NCBI GenBank assembly: GCA_024998755.1
Contig: JACEUU010000003.1
Coordinates: forward strand, 310,001 to 374,000
Length of the DNA: 64,000 nt
DNA from: Vampirovibrio sp.
GTDB lineage: Bacteria; Cyanobacteriota; Vampirovibrionia; Vampirovibrionales; JAJTHC01
Direction: 5' to 3'
Below the pieces are notes generated by a model. That model saw only the letters and a list, made by a program, of their open reading frames with translations. It was not told the DNA's origin and searched no databases. A program made the position numbers and the translations under genes. Of the stretch, positions 48,678-58,714 are shown piece after piece. Each line of letters begins with the position of its first letter. Position 1 is the first letter of the stretch.

Positions 48678-49961
48678 CTATTCAACCCAACCGAAACGTT
48701 CGAGTGGCCAAAAACGAACCCAAGCACGCCCAATCACACGATCTTTCGGTAAAAAGCCCCAAAATCGGCTATCCAAGCTATGGTTTCGGTTATCACCCAT
48801 CATAAAATACCTATCCTTCGGTACCAGCACTTCCCCACAAAACAACGCCTGATAATTCAAATTCGGATCCATCTTCGTACAAGAAGCCGCCACTTCCGCC
48901 GTGTAAGGCTCATTCAACCGCTCACCATTAATATAAACCCCATCATTAGGCTTCACGTTAATCGTATCACCCGGTAAACCAATCAACCGTTTAATATAAG
49001 CCACATCAACATTCGCCTCTTTCGGGTAAAAACCAGAAAAGCCAGTCGCCCGAAGATACAAGCTCCACGGGTCATATTTCAGAACCGTTACAGGTTCAGG
49101 CGGGTAAAAAACCAACACATCGCCCCGCTGATAAGGACGAACCCAATGGCTCATTTTCTCAATAGCAATACGGTCTTGTACCTGCAACCCCGGCAGCATA
49201 CTTTCAGAGGGTATCAACCGAGGTTCAAAAAAGCCTTGGCGTAAAATAATCAACGCCAAGCTAACCGTAATAACAAACTGAACCGTTTCCTTCACCAAAA
49301 AGCCCGTCATTCTTAGAAGGTGTGTACCATTGACAACAGCCTTCGCTTTAGCAATATTAGGAGAGGTTAAATTAACCGCATCAAACAACGGTCGCCATTG
49401 GGGGTCATCGATATGTTGCATAGCAGCCAACCAATCTTCCCATTCAATATGCGTCGCTTGACGTTGATGCGCAATATAATTGGCATTCAACCACAATTTA
49501 GACTGAGGCTGAAAAGACTCTAACGTATCACGGTCTGACGGAAAATCTAAGAAAAGCAACGATAAACCAAATCGTCCCAGCCAATTAGGCAATAACTTAA
49601 CCCACCGACCTAAAGACGATTGAAAGCCTGTTTGGTAAGCAGGCAATAACTGCTGTTTAAACTGATTAGCTAAAACTATCTGCCGAGGTTTAGAAAGCCC
49701 CAACTGTTGCCACCAGCAGCTTAACGTTGAAAACGGGTCTGCCCCGAGCAATGAGCCTAAAATCCAAGCCGTATCAGACAGAGGCAAGCCAACATCTACG
49801 CACCATTGGGTCGCCTTTAGCAACGCAATTTCCAACGCTTCACACAACGGTAAGTGGGGCATGGCCACTGAAGGCTGAGACGGTCCGCCTGATTGAAAAG
49901 CATCCAACGGTGGGAAGGTTGCCATTGAGGCATTATGGCTAGGGAGTGTGGTATTTGGCAT
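48678..49961 (-). CDS. lepB: Signal peptidase I with long N-terminal extension
   Basis: PSESMLPGLQVQDRIAIEKM, YIKRLIGLPGDTI, MGDNRNHSLDSRFWGFLPKDRVIGRA. Confidence 0.92.
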   Translation of the reverse strand: MPNTTLPSHNASMATFPPLDAFQSGGPSQPSVAMPHLPLCEALEIALLKATQWCVDVGLPLSDTAWILGSLLGADPFSTLSCWWQQLGLSKPRQIVLANQFKQQLLPAYQTGFQSSLGRWVKLLPNWLGRFGLSLLFLDFPSDRDTLESFQPQSKLWLNANYIAHQRQATHIEWEDWLAAMQHIDDPQWRPLFDAVNLTSPNIAKAKAVVNGTHLLRMTGFLVKETVQFVITVSLALIILRQGFFEPRLIPSESMLPGLQVQDRIAIEKMSHWVRPYQRGDVLVFYPPEPVTVLKYDPWSLYLRATGFSGFYPKEANVDVAYIKRLIGLPGDTINVKPNDGVYINGERLNEPYTAEVAASCTKMDPNLNYQALFCGEVLVPKDRYFMMGDNRNHSLDSRFWGFLPKDRVIGRAWVRFWPLERFGWVE

Positions 49962-50054
49962 TCAGGCGTTCAATCATTTCCAACAAGTAAGAAGTTGTCT
50001 AAAAAACTATAGTGATTTTATTTTACTGTAAGCACGGCAAACTAGCAAAGTATT

Positions 50055-51305
50055 CTAAATGTTAGGGAGTGTATTTGTTTGAGTCAATAAGCCCATGCTA
50101 TAAAGCAACTGCAACGTCTTCAAGTTGAAATCCACTTTGGCATCTAACTGCTTTACATGGGCTTGAGCTAGTTGTAATTGTGCCTGCAATACCTCTTTAT
50201 TACTAGCAAAACCCGCCCTAGCAGAAACCTGACGTTGCTGGGCATAATGCTTCGCTAAGTTCAATTGCGTTTCCCCTAAAACCAACTGGGTTTTAGCCAA
50301 CTGAAACGCCCGAAACGCCTGTGTAACCTCCCATTCCAACTGTTGGCGTAAGACTTGAGCCTTCAATTCCAACTGCTTCAACGCAGAAACCAACAACGCA
50401 CCCTGTTGTTTATTAAAATCATAAGCCGCCGCTTTAATCAAACTCCGGCTAGACGCCATGCGGTATTCCGCTTCCTGCACATCCGCCCGATGTTCATGAG
50501 CCAACCGCAAGACATCTGCTTCCAACCAAACAGGGTTCACCCAAGTTAATAGCTTTAAATCCGGCACGGTTTGAAGGGCATCCACTGTTTTTTCTAACGG
50601 CGAAACAGAAACAGGCACAACATCTGCCGGTTTCCAAAAGTTACTAACCGTTGAAGGGTGCCGCATCCAACTAGAAATAGTCTGATTAGCCAACGCCACT
50701 TGCTGATTGGACGCCAAATACTGCTGATACCGAGTAATTAGCTCGTTTTCCGTTTCAAGCCCATCAAAACTCGTCCCTTCACCAATTTGAAATTGTCCTT
50801 GGTTGACCTTTAACTGCAACAAGCCCTGTTGAATGGTTTGAAAATAAATAAACCGAGCCAAATAAGCCTTCGCCAATTGATAGTAATTTTCGCCCGCCTG
50901 CAATAACACTTGGTTTTGAGCCTGCAGAAATTGAGCCTCATTCGCCTGCACATCTTGCTGAGCTGAACTTTCCAGATAACTGGCATTCAAGTATTTAAAG
51001 AAAAAGAGTAATCGTTTAGACGCTACATTATGAAAGCGAATGCTACTTTCATTAATTTTTTCTTTCTTCAATTGTAGTTCGGGTGATTGTGCCAACACCG
51101 ATTCAAACAACGTAGATAACGACAACGATTGTGCCGTAGCCAAAGACGGTAGTTTTAACGGCTTAATTTCAGCTTCTAACAAGCTTTGCACCTTGGTAGC
51201 AACAGCTAGTTTTGGTTTTTGAACAGGGGCTTGTGCAAAAGCCGAAGGCAATAAGCCCAGCAATAAACTACTGGTTAATAAAACGCTTAAACACTTGTTT
51301 TTCAT
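50055..51305 (-). CDS. TolC-family outer membrane efflux protein
   Basis: Signal peptide; repeated helical SLSTLFESVLAQSPELQLKKEKI and AGFASNKEVLQAQLQLAQAHV patterns. Confidence 0.82.
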   Translation of the reverse strand: MKNKCLSVLLTSSLLLGLLPSAFAQAPVQKPKLAVATKVQSLLEAEIKPLKLPSLATAQSLSLSTLFESVLAQSPELQLKKEKINESSIRFHNVASKRLLFFFKYLNASYLESSAQQDVQANEAQFLQAQNQVLLQAGENYYQLAKAYLARFIYFQTIQQGLLQLKVNQGQFQIGEGTSFDGLETENELITRYQQYLASNQQVALANQTISSWMRHPSTVSNFWKPADVVPVSVSPLEKTVDALQTVPDLKLLTWVNPVWLEADVLRLAHEHRADVQEAEYRMASSRSLIKAAAYDFNKQQGALLVSALKQLELKAQVLRQQLEWEVTQAFRAFQLAKTQLVLGETQLNLAKHYAQQRQVSARAGFASNKEVLQAQLQLAQAHVKQLDAKVDFNLKTLQLLYSMGLLTQTNTLPNI

Positions 51306-51321
51306 TCGACTTACCTTTTCT

Positions 51322-52470
51322 TTAAGCGACTTGTTTACGGAAGCGAAGAATGCTGAGGGTCATCAGCACAAGGGTACTAATAGCTAACAAGCCAAACGGT
51401 TGCCACAGTTCTATAAAACCACTACCCTTAATCACCACACCCCGAATAATTTCAAGGTAATAAGTCAGCGGTAACAAATAACTAATCACCTTAATAAACC
51501 ACGGCATCGGTTCTAAGGGAAACACAAAACCCGAAAGCAATAAGCTTGGCAACAGTAAGCCCATGGTCATTTGAACGGACTGCACTTGGGTTCGGCTACA
51601 AGTAGAAATCAACAAGCCCAAGCCTAACGAGGTTAAAATAAACACGGTAGAGGCAATACACAAAAACCCAAATCCGCCCGAAATAGGAATGCTGAAAAAG
51701 CCCACCATCACGCCTAAGGTAAGTATCATATCTAACAACCCAATCAACGCATAAGGCAGAATTTTACCCAGCATCAAATCAGTCACCAACAAAGGGGTTA
51801 CCATTAACTGTTCCAACGTGCCCGTTTCCCGTTCCCGCACAATGCTGGAACTGGTAAACAGTACCGTCATCAAGTGCATAATCACGCCCAAAATACCGGG
51901 AATCAGAAAGATTGAAGGCGATAAATCTGGATTATTAATGACCTTGGTTTGCAGAATAATGGGTCTCCCACGCCCTGCCGAACCTAGCCCGCCTTGCAGG
52001 CTGTTTTGCCGAGAAACTTCCAAGGCGTGGTTGGACAAAATCGCTTGAGCGGCGTCTAAAATGCTTTTAGAAATATTGGCATTCGTACCATCTAACACTA
52101 AATTGACTTGCGAGGCACTTTGCCCGCTCAACAAATTTTTGGAATAATCAGGCGGGATAATCAGCCCGAGGCGATACTGTCCTGTTTTCACGGTGCGAAT
52201 GAGGGCTTCATCCGTTTGGACGGCAGCGAGGGTTTTAATATCAAAGTAGGAGCTTTGCTCAAAGGCTTTAAGTAGTTCGTAAGAAGCGTAATGCTTGTCT
52301 CTGTTAAGCACCAAGGTCGGGATGTGTTTCATATCTCGTTGGATGGCAAGCCCTGTAACCAGCAGTTGAGCGATAGGCAGGGCGATAATAAAGCCCACCA
52401 AGTAGCGGTCTCTCAATAGTTGAATGAGTTCTTTTTTGAAGATGCTGGCAACGCCCGCTTGGGTAAACAT
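51322..52470 (-). CDS. ABC-2 type transporter permease
   Basis: SSSIVRERETGTLEQLMVTPLLVTDLMLGKILPYALIG motif. Confidence 0.9.
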   Translation of the reverse strand: MFTQAGVASIFKKELIQLLRDRYLVGFIIALPIAQLLVTGLAIQRDMKHIPTLVLNRDKHYASYELLKAFEQSSYFDIKTLAAVQTDEALIRTVKTGQYRLGLIIPPDYSKNLLSGQSASQVNLVLDGTNANISKSILDAAQAILSNHALEVSRQNSLQGGLGSAGRGRPIILQTKVINNPDLSPSIFLIPGILGVIMHLMTVLFTSSSIVRERETGTLEQLMVTPLLVTDLMLGKILPYALIGLLDMILTLGVMVGFFSIPISGGFGFLCIASTVFILTSLGLGLLISTCSRTQVQSVQMTMGLLLPSLLLSGFVFPLEPMPWFIKVISYLLPLTYYLEIIRGVVIKGSGFIELWQPFGLLAISTLVLMTLSILRFRKQVA

Positions 52471-52637
52471 GGAACAATAGAGCTTTCAACTGGAGGCTAA
52501 CATCGCTTGCCAAAATAGCATCGTACTAAAAAAGCGGGGGATAATCTACCCATGGCAAAATAGCACAAAAATCAAAAACAGTGGTTTTATGCTAAATATA
52601 AATGGTGTACCATAAAACAACATGGGGAGTTTAAACA

Positions 52638-53831
52638 ATGACAGCTATACATGGAGGGTCTCAACCCCAACCGAATCAAAGAGACATAGATAGGTCGGCG
52701 AGATACGAACACTATGTGAGAGCTTGCTATGAGAAAAACCATGAACACCCTACCATGCCCATTAAGCTTTCACCTAAAAACGGTGTGCCGACAGGGGAAA
52801 TGCTAGATACCTTTCATAGAACCACTAATCAGTTAGGTGTTGATGTCCATGTTTTTGAGCAACCAAACCAACCATTACCCACAATAAATTCTAATGCGTA
52901 TAAGCAACTGTTAAACACCATTGCCAGTATCGTACATGATCCTTTAGGTTTCATGAAAGGTATCACGACTATTGCTTTATTCCCATCTTGGTTTGTCAAC
53001 GCTGGTATGACCTATAATAACATTTTAGTGTATGAGTCTCCCTTCACCCATTCCGGGGCTAGTATACTAGACGATATGCAAGAAGTAGTATTAAAAGAAT
53101 TAGCACAAAAGTCGTTAAGCAACCAAGCAACCATCGCTGAACACGAAGGCATCCATAATTTTCTTAGAAACACAGCTAGGCACTTAATGGGGTTGAATCC
53201 TAAAATCATGAGCTTCGATGATAAACTAGCAGTTAAGGACTTAAATGACACTGTATTGCAAAACTACATCGATAAATTAAGTTTCAAAAATACGCCATTA
53301 ATGGCAGAGGCTCCAAGCATATTAACAGATTATTATAAAAACCAAGGAGGGAGGGATTATAATACTTCAGAAGAATTTTTTACGACATTGTTTGAAGCGT
53401 ATGCTTCAGAAGTAGCCAGTAGAACACCCATCACAGAAGAAATGGCTTATGCAGTAGGCAGTACCGTAGACAACCTTGAAGCGAGAAAACAAGCCCTGTT
53501 ACCTACCGTTTCAGAAAGCCAAAGAACAATTTTGAAAGACCTATTATCTTTAATCAGAGACACCCCTTTGGATCTTGAAGACTGGGTATTGTATAATCAT
53601 ATTGATGTAGATATGCAATATCATCTATTGTCGCAATTATCTCCTAACTTCCCCCTTTTAGAAGCTGAAAAATTATTAAAGAATTTTTACCCTTTTGATA
53701 AAAAGAAACTCCTACAAAAAAGCTTGGCTGTATTAAGAATTCCCTTAGATGTACCCCAACAATTTATCCACTTGCTGGATTCGATCGATGAAAAAGAGTT
53801 GATGATAACCATGTTGCACAGGCTTGTGTAG
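52638..53831 (+). CDS. Hypothetical protein with HExxH motif (putative metallopeptidase)
   Basis: IAEHEGIHNFLRNTARHLMG, later EEFFTTLFEAYASE. Confidence 0.55.
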   Translation: MTAIHGGSQPQPNQRDIDRSARYEHYVRACYEKNHEHPTMPIKLSPKNGVPTGEMLDTFHRTTNQLGVDVHVFEQPNQPLPTINSNAYKQLLNTIASIVHDPLGFMKGITTIALFPSWFVNAGMTYNNILVYESPFTHSGASILDDMQEVVLKELAQKSLSNQATIAEHEGIHNFLRNTARHLMGLNPKIMSFDDKLAVKDLNDTVLQNYIDKLSFKNTPLMAEAPSILTDYYKNQGGRDYNTSEEFFTTLFEAYASEVASRTPITEEMAYAVGSTVDNLEARKQALLPTVSESQRTILKDLLSLIRDTPLDLEDWVLYNHIDVDMQYHLLSQLSPNFPLLEAEKLLKNFYPFDKKKLLQKSLAVLRIPLDVPQQFIHLLDSIDEKELMITMLHRLV

Positions 53832-53950
53832 ACAATTTGATTAGTATCATTTTTCGTTCGTCCACCTCCCTCCTGTTTTAGCTTTGTTTTGGGTACAATA
53901 AAAAACACAAGGACAAAAAACACCCACCCAACAGGAGGCATTCTTTCAAC

Positions 53951-55465
53951 ATGAACACCACCCCACTGACTCTAAAAATTGAAAATGAACCCACTGGGCT
54001 ACACGAAAAATGCGGGGTGTTTGGTATTATCGCACCCAAAACACTCGCACTCGGGCATTTGTTGTACTTCGGGCTATACGCCCTACAACACCGAGGGCAA
54101 GAAAGCTGCGGCATGGCCGTCTTCAACAACGACCAACTGCTCCTCCACAAAAACACCGGCTTAGTCAATCAAGTTTTCGACGAAACCATCCTCTCCACCC
54201 TCAGCGGACAAATTGGCATCGGGCATACCCGCTACACCACCGCTGGCGATAGTTCCATTGAAAACGCCCAACCCGTGGTTTCACGTTCACGACTAGGAAG
54301 CGTCGTGCTAGCCCATAACGGTAACCTCATCGAACTTGAAACCCTCCGCGACGCCTTCCACCTAGAAGCAGGCGATAGCTTTGGGGCTAATAGCGATAGC
54401 CATGTCATGGCACGTTGCATTGCCCAAGCCCTCACTCCAGCGGAAGGCAACTTAGCAAACGCCGCCAAAGCCGTTTTTGAACAATGCGAAGGGGCGTTTT
54501 CAGTCGTGGTAGCCACAGGCGATTGCCTCATTGCCGCCAGAGATAGAAACGGCATCCGCCCTTTAAGCCTAGGCAAAACTGAACAAGGCTACTGGGTGGT
54601 GGCTTCTGAAACCTGTGCGTTAGACATTGTAGGGGCTACCTTTGTTCGGGATATTTTACCAGGGGAAGTGCTAACCATTCACCTTAACGGCACGATGGAA
54701 TCCGTCTTTTTAGACGGCAAACGAAGCGAAAATTTCTGCATTTTTGAATACGTCTATTTCGCTCGCCCAGATAGCCGCTTTCACGGACAAACCATCTACG
54801 AAAGCCGTCTGAAAATGGGAGCATTGCTCGCCAAAACCCATCCTGTAGAAGCAGATTTTGTCATTCCCGTGCCAGATTCTGGCGGCCCTGCAGCTATTGG
54901 CTACAGCAGAGCTTCGGGCATTCCCTACGCCGAAGGACTCATTAAAAACCGTTATGTGGGCAGAACGTTCATTCACCCCACGCCTGAACTAAGAACGCAA
55001 GGCATTCGGCTAAAATTGAACCCCCTGCCTTCCGTGTTAGAAGGCAAACGAGTGGTGATTATCGATGATTCCATTGTGCGGGGAAACACCAGCCAACGCA
55101 TTGTAAAAATGCTAAAAGATTGCGGAGCGAAAGAAGTTCATTTTCGGGTGTCTTCCGCCCCTGTGAAACATCCGTGTTTTTACGGGATTGATATGTCTAC
55201 CGAAGAAGAATTGATTGCCAACCAAATGAGCCTTGAAGACCTCAAAACCCATTTAGGCGTGGATAGCCTTGCGTACTTGAGTATAGACGATATGAAGCAA
55301 GCCGTTGTGCCAGATGCTACATCCCCCGAGCGGGAAGCGTTTATTAACCCGTGCATGGCGTGTTTCAACAACAGCTACCCTGCAGGCAAACCCAAAAGCC
55401 ACGCCAAAAGCACTACGCCTTCTGAAAATACGCTAACGGAAGCCCTATTGAGACGAGGGAAATAG
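53951..55465 (+). CDS. purF: Amidophosphoribosyltransferase
   Basis: CGVFGIIAP, GLYALQHRGQESCGMAVF, VVIIDDSIVRGNTSQRIVKMLKDCGAKEVHFRVSSAP. Confidence 0.96.
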   Translation: MNTTPLTLKIENEPTGLHEKCGVFGIIAPKTLALGHLLYFGLYALQHRGQESCGMAVFNNDQLLLHKNTGLVNQVFDETILSTLSGQIGIGHTRYTTAGDSSIENAQPVVSRSRLGSVVLAHNGNLIELETLRDAFHLEAGDSFGANSDSHVMARCIAQALTPAEGNLANAAKAVFEQCEGAFSVVVATGDCLIAARDRNGIRPLSLGKTEQGYWVVASETCALDIVGATFVRDILPGEVLTIHLNGTMESVFLDGKRSENFCIFEYVYFARPDSRFHGQTIYESRLKMGALLAKTHPVEADFVIPVPDSGGPAAIGYSRASGIPYAEGLIKNRYVGRTFIHPTPELRTQGIRLKLNPLPSVLEGKRVVIIDDSIVRGNTSQRIVKMLKDCGAKEVHFRVSSAPVKHPCFYGIDMSTEEELIANQMSLEDLKTHLGVDSLAYLSIDDMKQAVVPDATSPEREAFINPCMACFNNSYPAGKPKSHAKSTTPSENTLTEALLRRGK

Positions 55466-55471
55466 GGAGTC

Positions 55472-56248
55472 ATGCCTGATGAAAAATCCATCGTAGGCAA
55501 ACGCTTGTTGATGCTTCGCCCAGAAGGGGTGTGTTCCAAGCTGGAAGCCCAACTACAAGCATGGGGAGCGATTGTAGAACCGCTCCATTTAACGAAAATT
55601 GTACCGCTAGAGGAGCAAACTATCCAGCAACAGCTAGGGGCTTTCGATTTATCGGCGGTGGATTGGGTGGTGTTTACGAGCCACCAAGGGGTTTACCACG
55701 GTTGGCAATGGGTGGAAGCATCCACCAAACAAGCGAAAATAGCCGTGGTAGGGCAAGCCACACAACACGCCGTGGAGGCGATGGGGGGAACGGTCAGCTT
55801 TTGTGCGAAACGGGCTTCGGGTAAAGGGTTGGCGGAAGGATTATTAGGCTTGTGGACAACGGAAGGCATCACCGCTTCGCCAAGCGTGTTGTGGGTGGGT
55901 AGTGCGTTAGCTAGCGATGATTTTTCTGCTCCGCTAGAAGCGAGAGGGCATAGGGTTTTGAAAGTGCCTGTTTACACCACGCAGGCGATGGCGTTTTCGG
56001 CGGAAGCACTGGTCAGCTTACAACAGCAGGTGGATGCGTTTCAGCCTTGGGCGATAGTCGTTACCAGTGGGTCTGGGGTTAAGGCGTTGGCAGCAGCGGA
56101 TATTCAAGTGGGGGTGGGGTGTACCTTGGTTAGTTTAGGAGAAAACACCACCAATGCCATTCTAGGTTTTGAATGGGGATGCGGTTTTGTAGAAGCCCAA
56201 AGCCCTACCGCAGAAGGCGTGTTAGCGGTTTTAGCAACGCTAGGGTAA
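55472..56248 (+). CDS. hemD: Uroporphyrinogen-III synthase-like protein
   Basis: VDWVVFTSHQGVYHGWQWV, IAVVGQATQHAVEAMGG, AIVVTSGSGVKAL. Confidence 0.8.
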   Translation: MPDEKSIVGKRLLMLRPEGVCSKLEAQLQAWGAIVEPLHLTKIVPLEEQTIQQQLGAFDLSAVDWVVFTSHQGVYHGWQWVEASTKQAKIAVVGQATQHAVEAMGGTVSFCAKRASGKGLAEGLLGLWTTEGITASPSVLWVGSALASDDFSAPLEARGHRVLKVPVYTTQAMAFSAEALVSLQQQVDAFQPWAIVVTSGSGVKALAAADIQVGVGCTLVSLGENTTNAILGFEWGCGFVEAQSPTAEGVLAVLATLG

Positions 56249-56361
56249 TAAACGGTAACAGAACTAGCACAAAACCGGTTTTTCAGGGGTTTTATGCTAC
56301 TAAGTTTTAATCTAATTTTATAAAATTTAACCCTTTACGCTAGAAGGACAATAAAATAACC

Positions 56362-58704
56362 ATGATGACGATTCAAGGTAATTTAGCGGGTTCGTATCCG
56401 CAAAACAACGTAACACCCATACACCCAAGAAAAATGATGCCGACAGGGGATACTACGAACGCCCAGCCCACACTACCAGATGCTGAGCTGATAATAGGCA
56501 ATGAAGGCGATAGCTTTACGCCGAGTGGTACAGGCAGTGCAGACCTAAACAATACCCCAGCCGTTGCGGATGCGGGCGATACCGTTGCTATTGTGAAGCA
56601 TAAGAAGAAAACGCACAAAGCCAAGAAAACTTCAAAATACAAGAAGCCAGAGAAGAAGAAGGGCTTTGCGGGGTTGCCGTGGTATGGGAAAACGGCTGTG
56701 GTGGTTGGCGGAACAATTGTTGCCACACCCTTTTTAGCCCTAGGTGCCGCCCACATTTGGGCAAGAATGCCATCGAAAAAGTTTGTAACTGCTGAGGAAA
56801 TTAACAAGCTTAGTAGTGAAATTGTGAATACAGCCGATATGTCTCCTACAGCACTGGTTGATTTATTGGAAGGCGTACACGCTAAAATAAAAATGGGGGT
56901 AGCTAAGCCACCGCCCGATAGAGATGCCAACATGTTTCAACAAATTACATGGGGGCTAGGGCAAGGTATTGGCATATTGAACAATTTGCCTCAAGATAAC
57001 CGACTTCAACTAGTCAACTACGTTTCTTGGCAAATGTGGGGCGATATGTTCAACAAGAGCAAAGGCTCGAGAGAAGTACTTAAAAATATTGTAGGGGCTT
57101 GTGGTGTTCCAGCTAAAAAGCTGTTTCAAGACATTGGTAACATATTCTCGAAAAGATCTGACCAAGAAGTTAAAGACATGGTCAATGAATTCCCCGTTCA
57201 CAAATTTTTTCGAATGATTGCTGAAGGGGCGATATTTGCCGGTATTGATATGAAAGATAGAGCACCTACACCTAAATTTTCAACCATACAAAAAGAAATG
57301 ATTGAAACCCTTGAAAAATTGAACGCCTCTTTACCAGAAAATAATCAGTACGATATATCTTCATTCATTGATGGCAACCCTAAAGAATTAGGATCAGCTT
57401 CAGTAGGCTGGGTATTTGAATTACCCCAAAAGCAACCTGATGGAACGGTTAAAAAAACAATTGTAAAATATTTAACAGCTAACGACAAACAAATACCTGA
57501 ATATTTAAATTTGTTTTACGATATCCACAGACGTGAAACATATATAAATTACACTAATGAGTTAAAACGTTACAAAAAACACTATGAACCCGATGGGTTA
57601 TCTATCGCTGAAGTAAAAAGTAGCTCTATTTCTACGTTGAAAGAAGTAACAGAAATTGCCCAAATTTTAAAGCAAAAAAACAGTAGCCTTTCTGAAGAAA
57701 AAGCAACCACCAAAGCCATTGAAATGATTAGTTTAAAGCACGCCCTTAAAAGTGCCAGAACCCTAGAACAAGAACTAAATACAACGGTTGAAACCGCTAA
57801 TGCAGATGCTATGAGTGCTGCTTATGAAGCAGCAAGGCATAACCACAGCTTTGCAGAATCAACATTTGATGGGGCTAAATTTGGGAATAAACGCTTATTA
57901 GGGCTAGTTATGGCAGAAGGAGTGAAAGTTAACTCTGACGAGTTTACAGCTTTGCCACCCGAAGAAAAGCTTAAAGCTTGGTGTCAGTTTGTTAAGTTAC
58001 AAACCATTTATGGAGCAACACATAACGATTTACACGGTGGTAATATGTTCGCTAAATGCGATGGTAAGCTTTTCAAAAACTTTAGCATTTTTGATTCAGG
58101 CAGAGTTGGTATGTTTTCTAGTGAAGGAACAAAAGCTCTCAATGGTCTACAGTTAATGATGCTTGCCGAGGATCCTTCTATCATTGTTAGCAAAGCTACA
58201 GCTAACACTCCCTCTTTATATAGCACAGAATGTGAAGCGTTTAGAAAAGAGTTGTTTAATGCAGATTCTGGGCTACAAACAAGGATTATTAATAAGGATG
58301 AACCTTGGTTTCGTTATCATAACCCACTTACCCTCTCCTTTGATGCTTCAGGTGAAATAAAATTAGGAAAACCCAAGCAAATTTGGAATTCCGCTGAAGT
58401 TGAGGAAGGTTATGATAAATGGAGAACCACTTGTAAGTACGATAGAGGTGCTAAGGTAAGCGAAGCAAAATACAAAGCAACAGTCTTTGAGCCTAACGAA
58501 AAAACAGTACTCCGTAAAGAAGCTGAGGAACTTATCAAAGAATTGGAAACATCATCAGAAATTAGCTTAGAGGCAGACGTGAAAGAAAAAGCGACGCAAC
58601 GAGCCATGCATTACTTACTTGATATTATTGAACCTACATTAAACAAAGAGGATGCTCGGTATCAATCAGCCATGGGACAATGGTTCGATATTGAAAATTT
58701 CTAG
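56362..58704 (+). CDS. ABC1/AarF/UbiB-like kinase with N-terminal TM anchor (780 aa)
   Basis: ELGSASVGWVFELP (nucleotide loop), TIVKYL (Lys), THNDLHGGNMF (catalytic loop), SIFDSGRVG (DFG-like); TM GKTAVVVGGTIVATPFLALGAAHIW. Confidence 0.7.
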   Translation: MMTIQGNLAGSYPQNNVTPIHPRKMMPTGDTTNAQPTLPDAELIIGNEGDSFTPSGTGSADLNNTPAVADAGDTVAIVKHKKKTHKAKKTSKYKKPEKKKGFAGLPWYGKTAVVVGGTIVATPFLALGAAHIWARMPSKKFVTAEEINKLSSEIVNTADMSPTALVDLLEGVHAKIKMGVAKPPPDRDANMFQQITWGLGQGIGILNNLPQDNRLQLVNYVSWQMWGDMFNKSKGSREVLKNIVGACGVPAKKLFQDIGNIFSKRSDQEVKDMVNEFPVHKFFRMIAEGAIFAGIDMKDRAPTPKFSTIQKEMIETLEKLNASLPENNQYDISSFIDGNPKELGSASVGWVFELPQKQPDGTVKKTIVKYLTANDKQIPEYLNLFYDIHRRETYINYTNELKRYKKHYEPDGLSIAEVKSSSISTLKEVTEIAQILKQKNSSLSEEKATTKAIEMISLKHALKSARTLEQELNTTVETANADAMSAAYEAARHNHSFAESTFDGAKFGNKRLLGLVMAEGVKVNSDEFTALPPEEKLKAWCQFVKLQTIYGATHNDLHGGNMFAKCDGKLFKNFSIFDSGRVGMFSSEGTKALNGLQLMMLAEDPSIIVSKATANTPSLYSTECEAFRKELFNADSGLQTRIINKDEPWFRYHNPLTLSFDASGEIKLGKPKQIWNSAEVEEGYDKWRTTCKYDRGAKVSEAKYKATVFEPNEKTVLRKEAEELIKELETSSEISLEADVKEKATQRAMHYLLDIIEPTLNKEDARYQSAMGQWFDIENF

Positions 58705-58714
58705 TTTTAGCCTA

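Noticed and set aside
51322-52470. Complete efflux system (TolC + ABC-2 permease)
   Set aside because: No ATPase or HlyD partner in the window; only two components are present, so no system is claimed.
56373-56933. 186-aa minus-strand ORF at the start of the UbiB-like gene
   Set aside because: Antisense to a strongly supported 780-aa ORF, no motifs; composition reflects the opposite strand.
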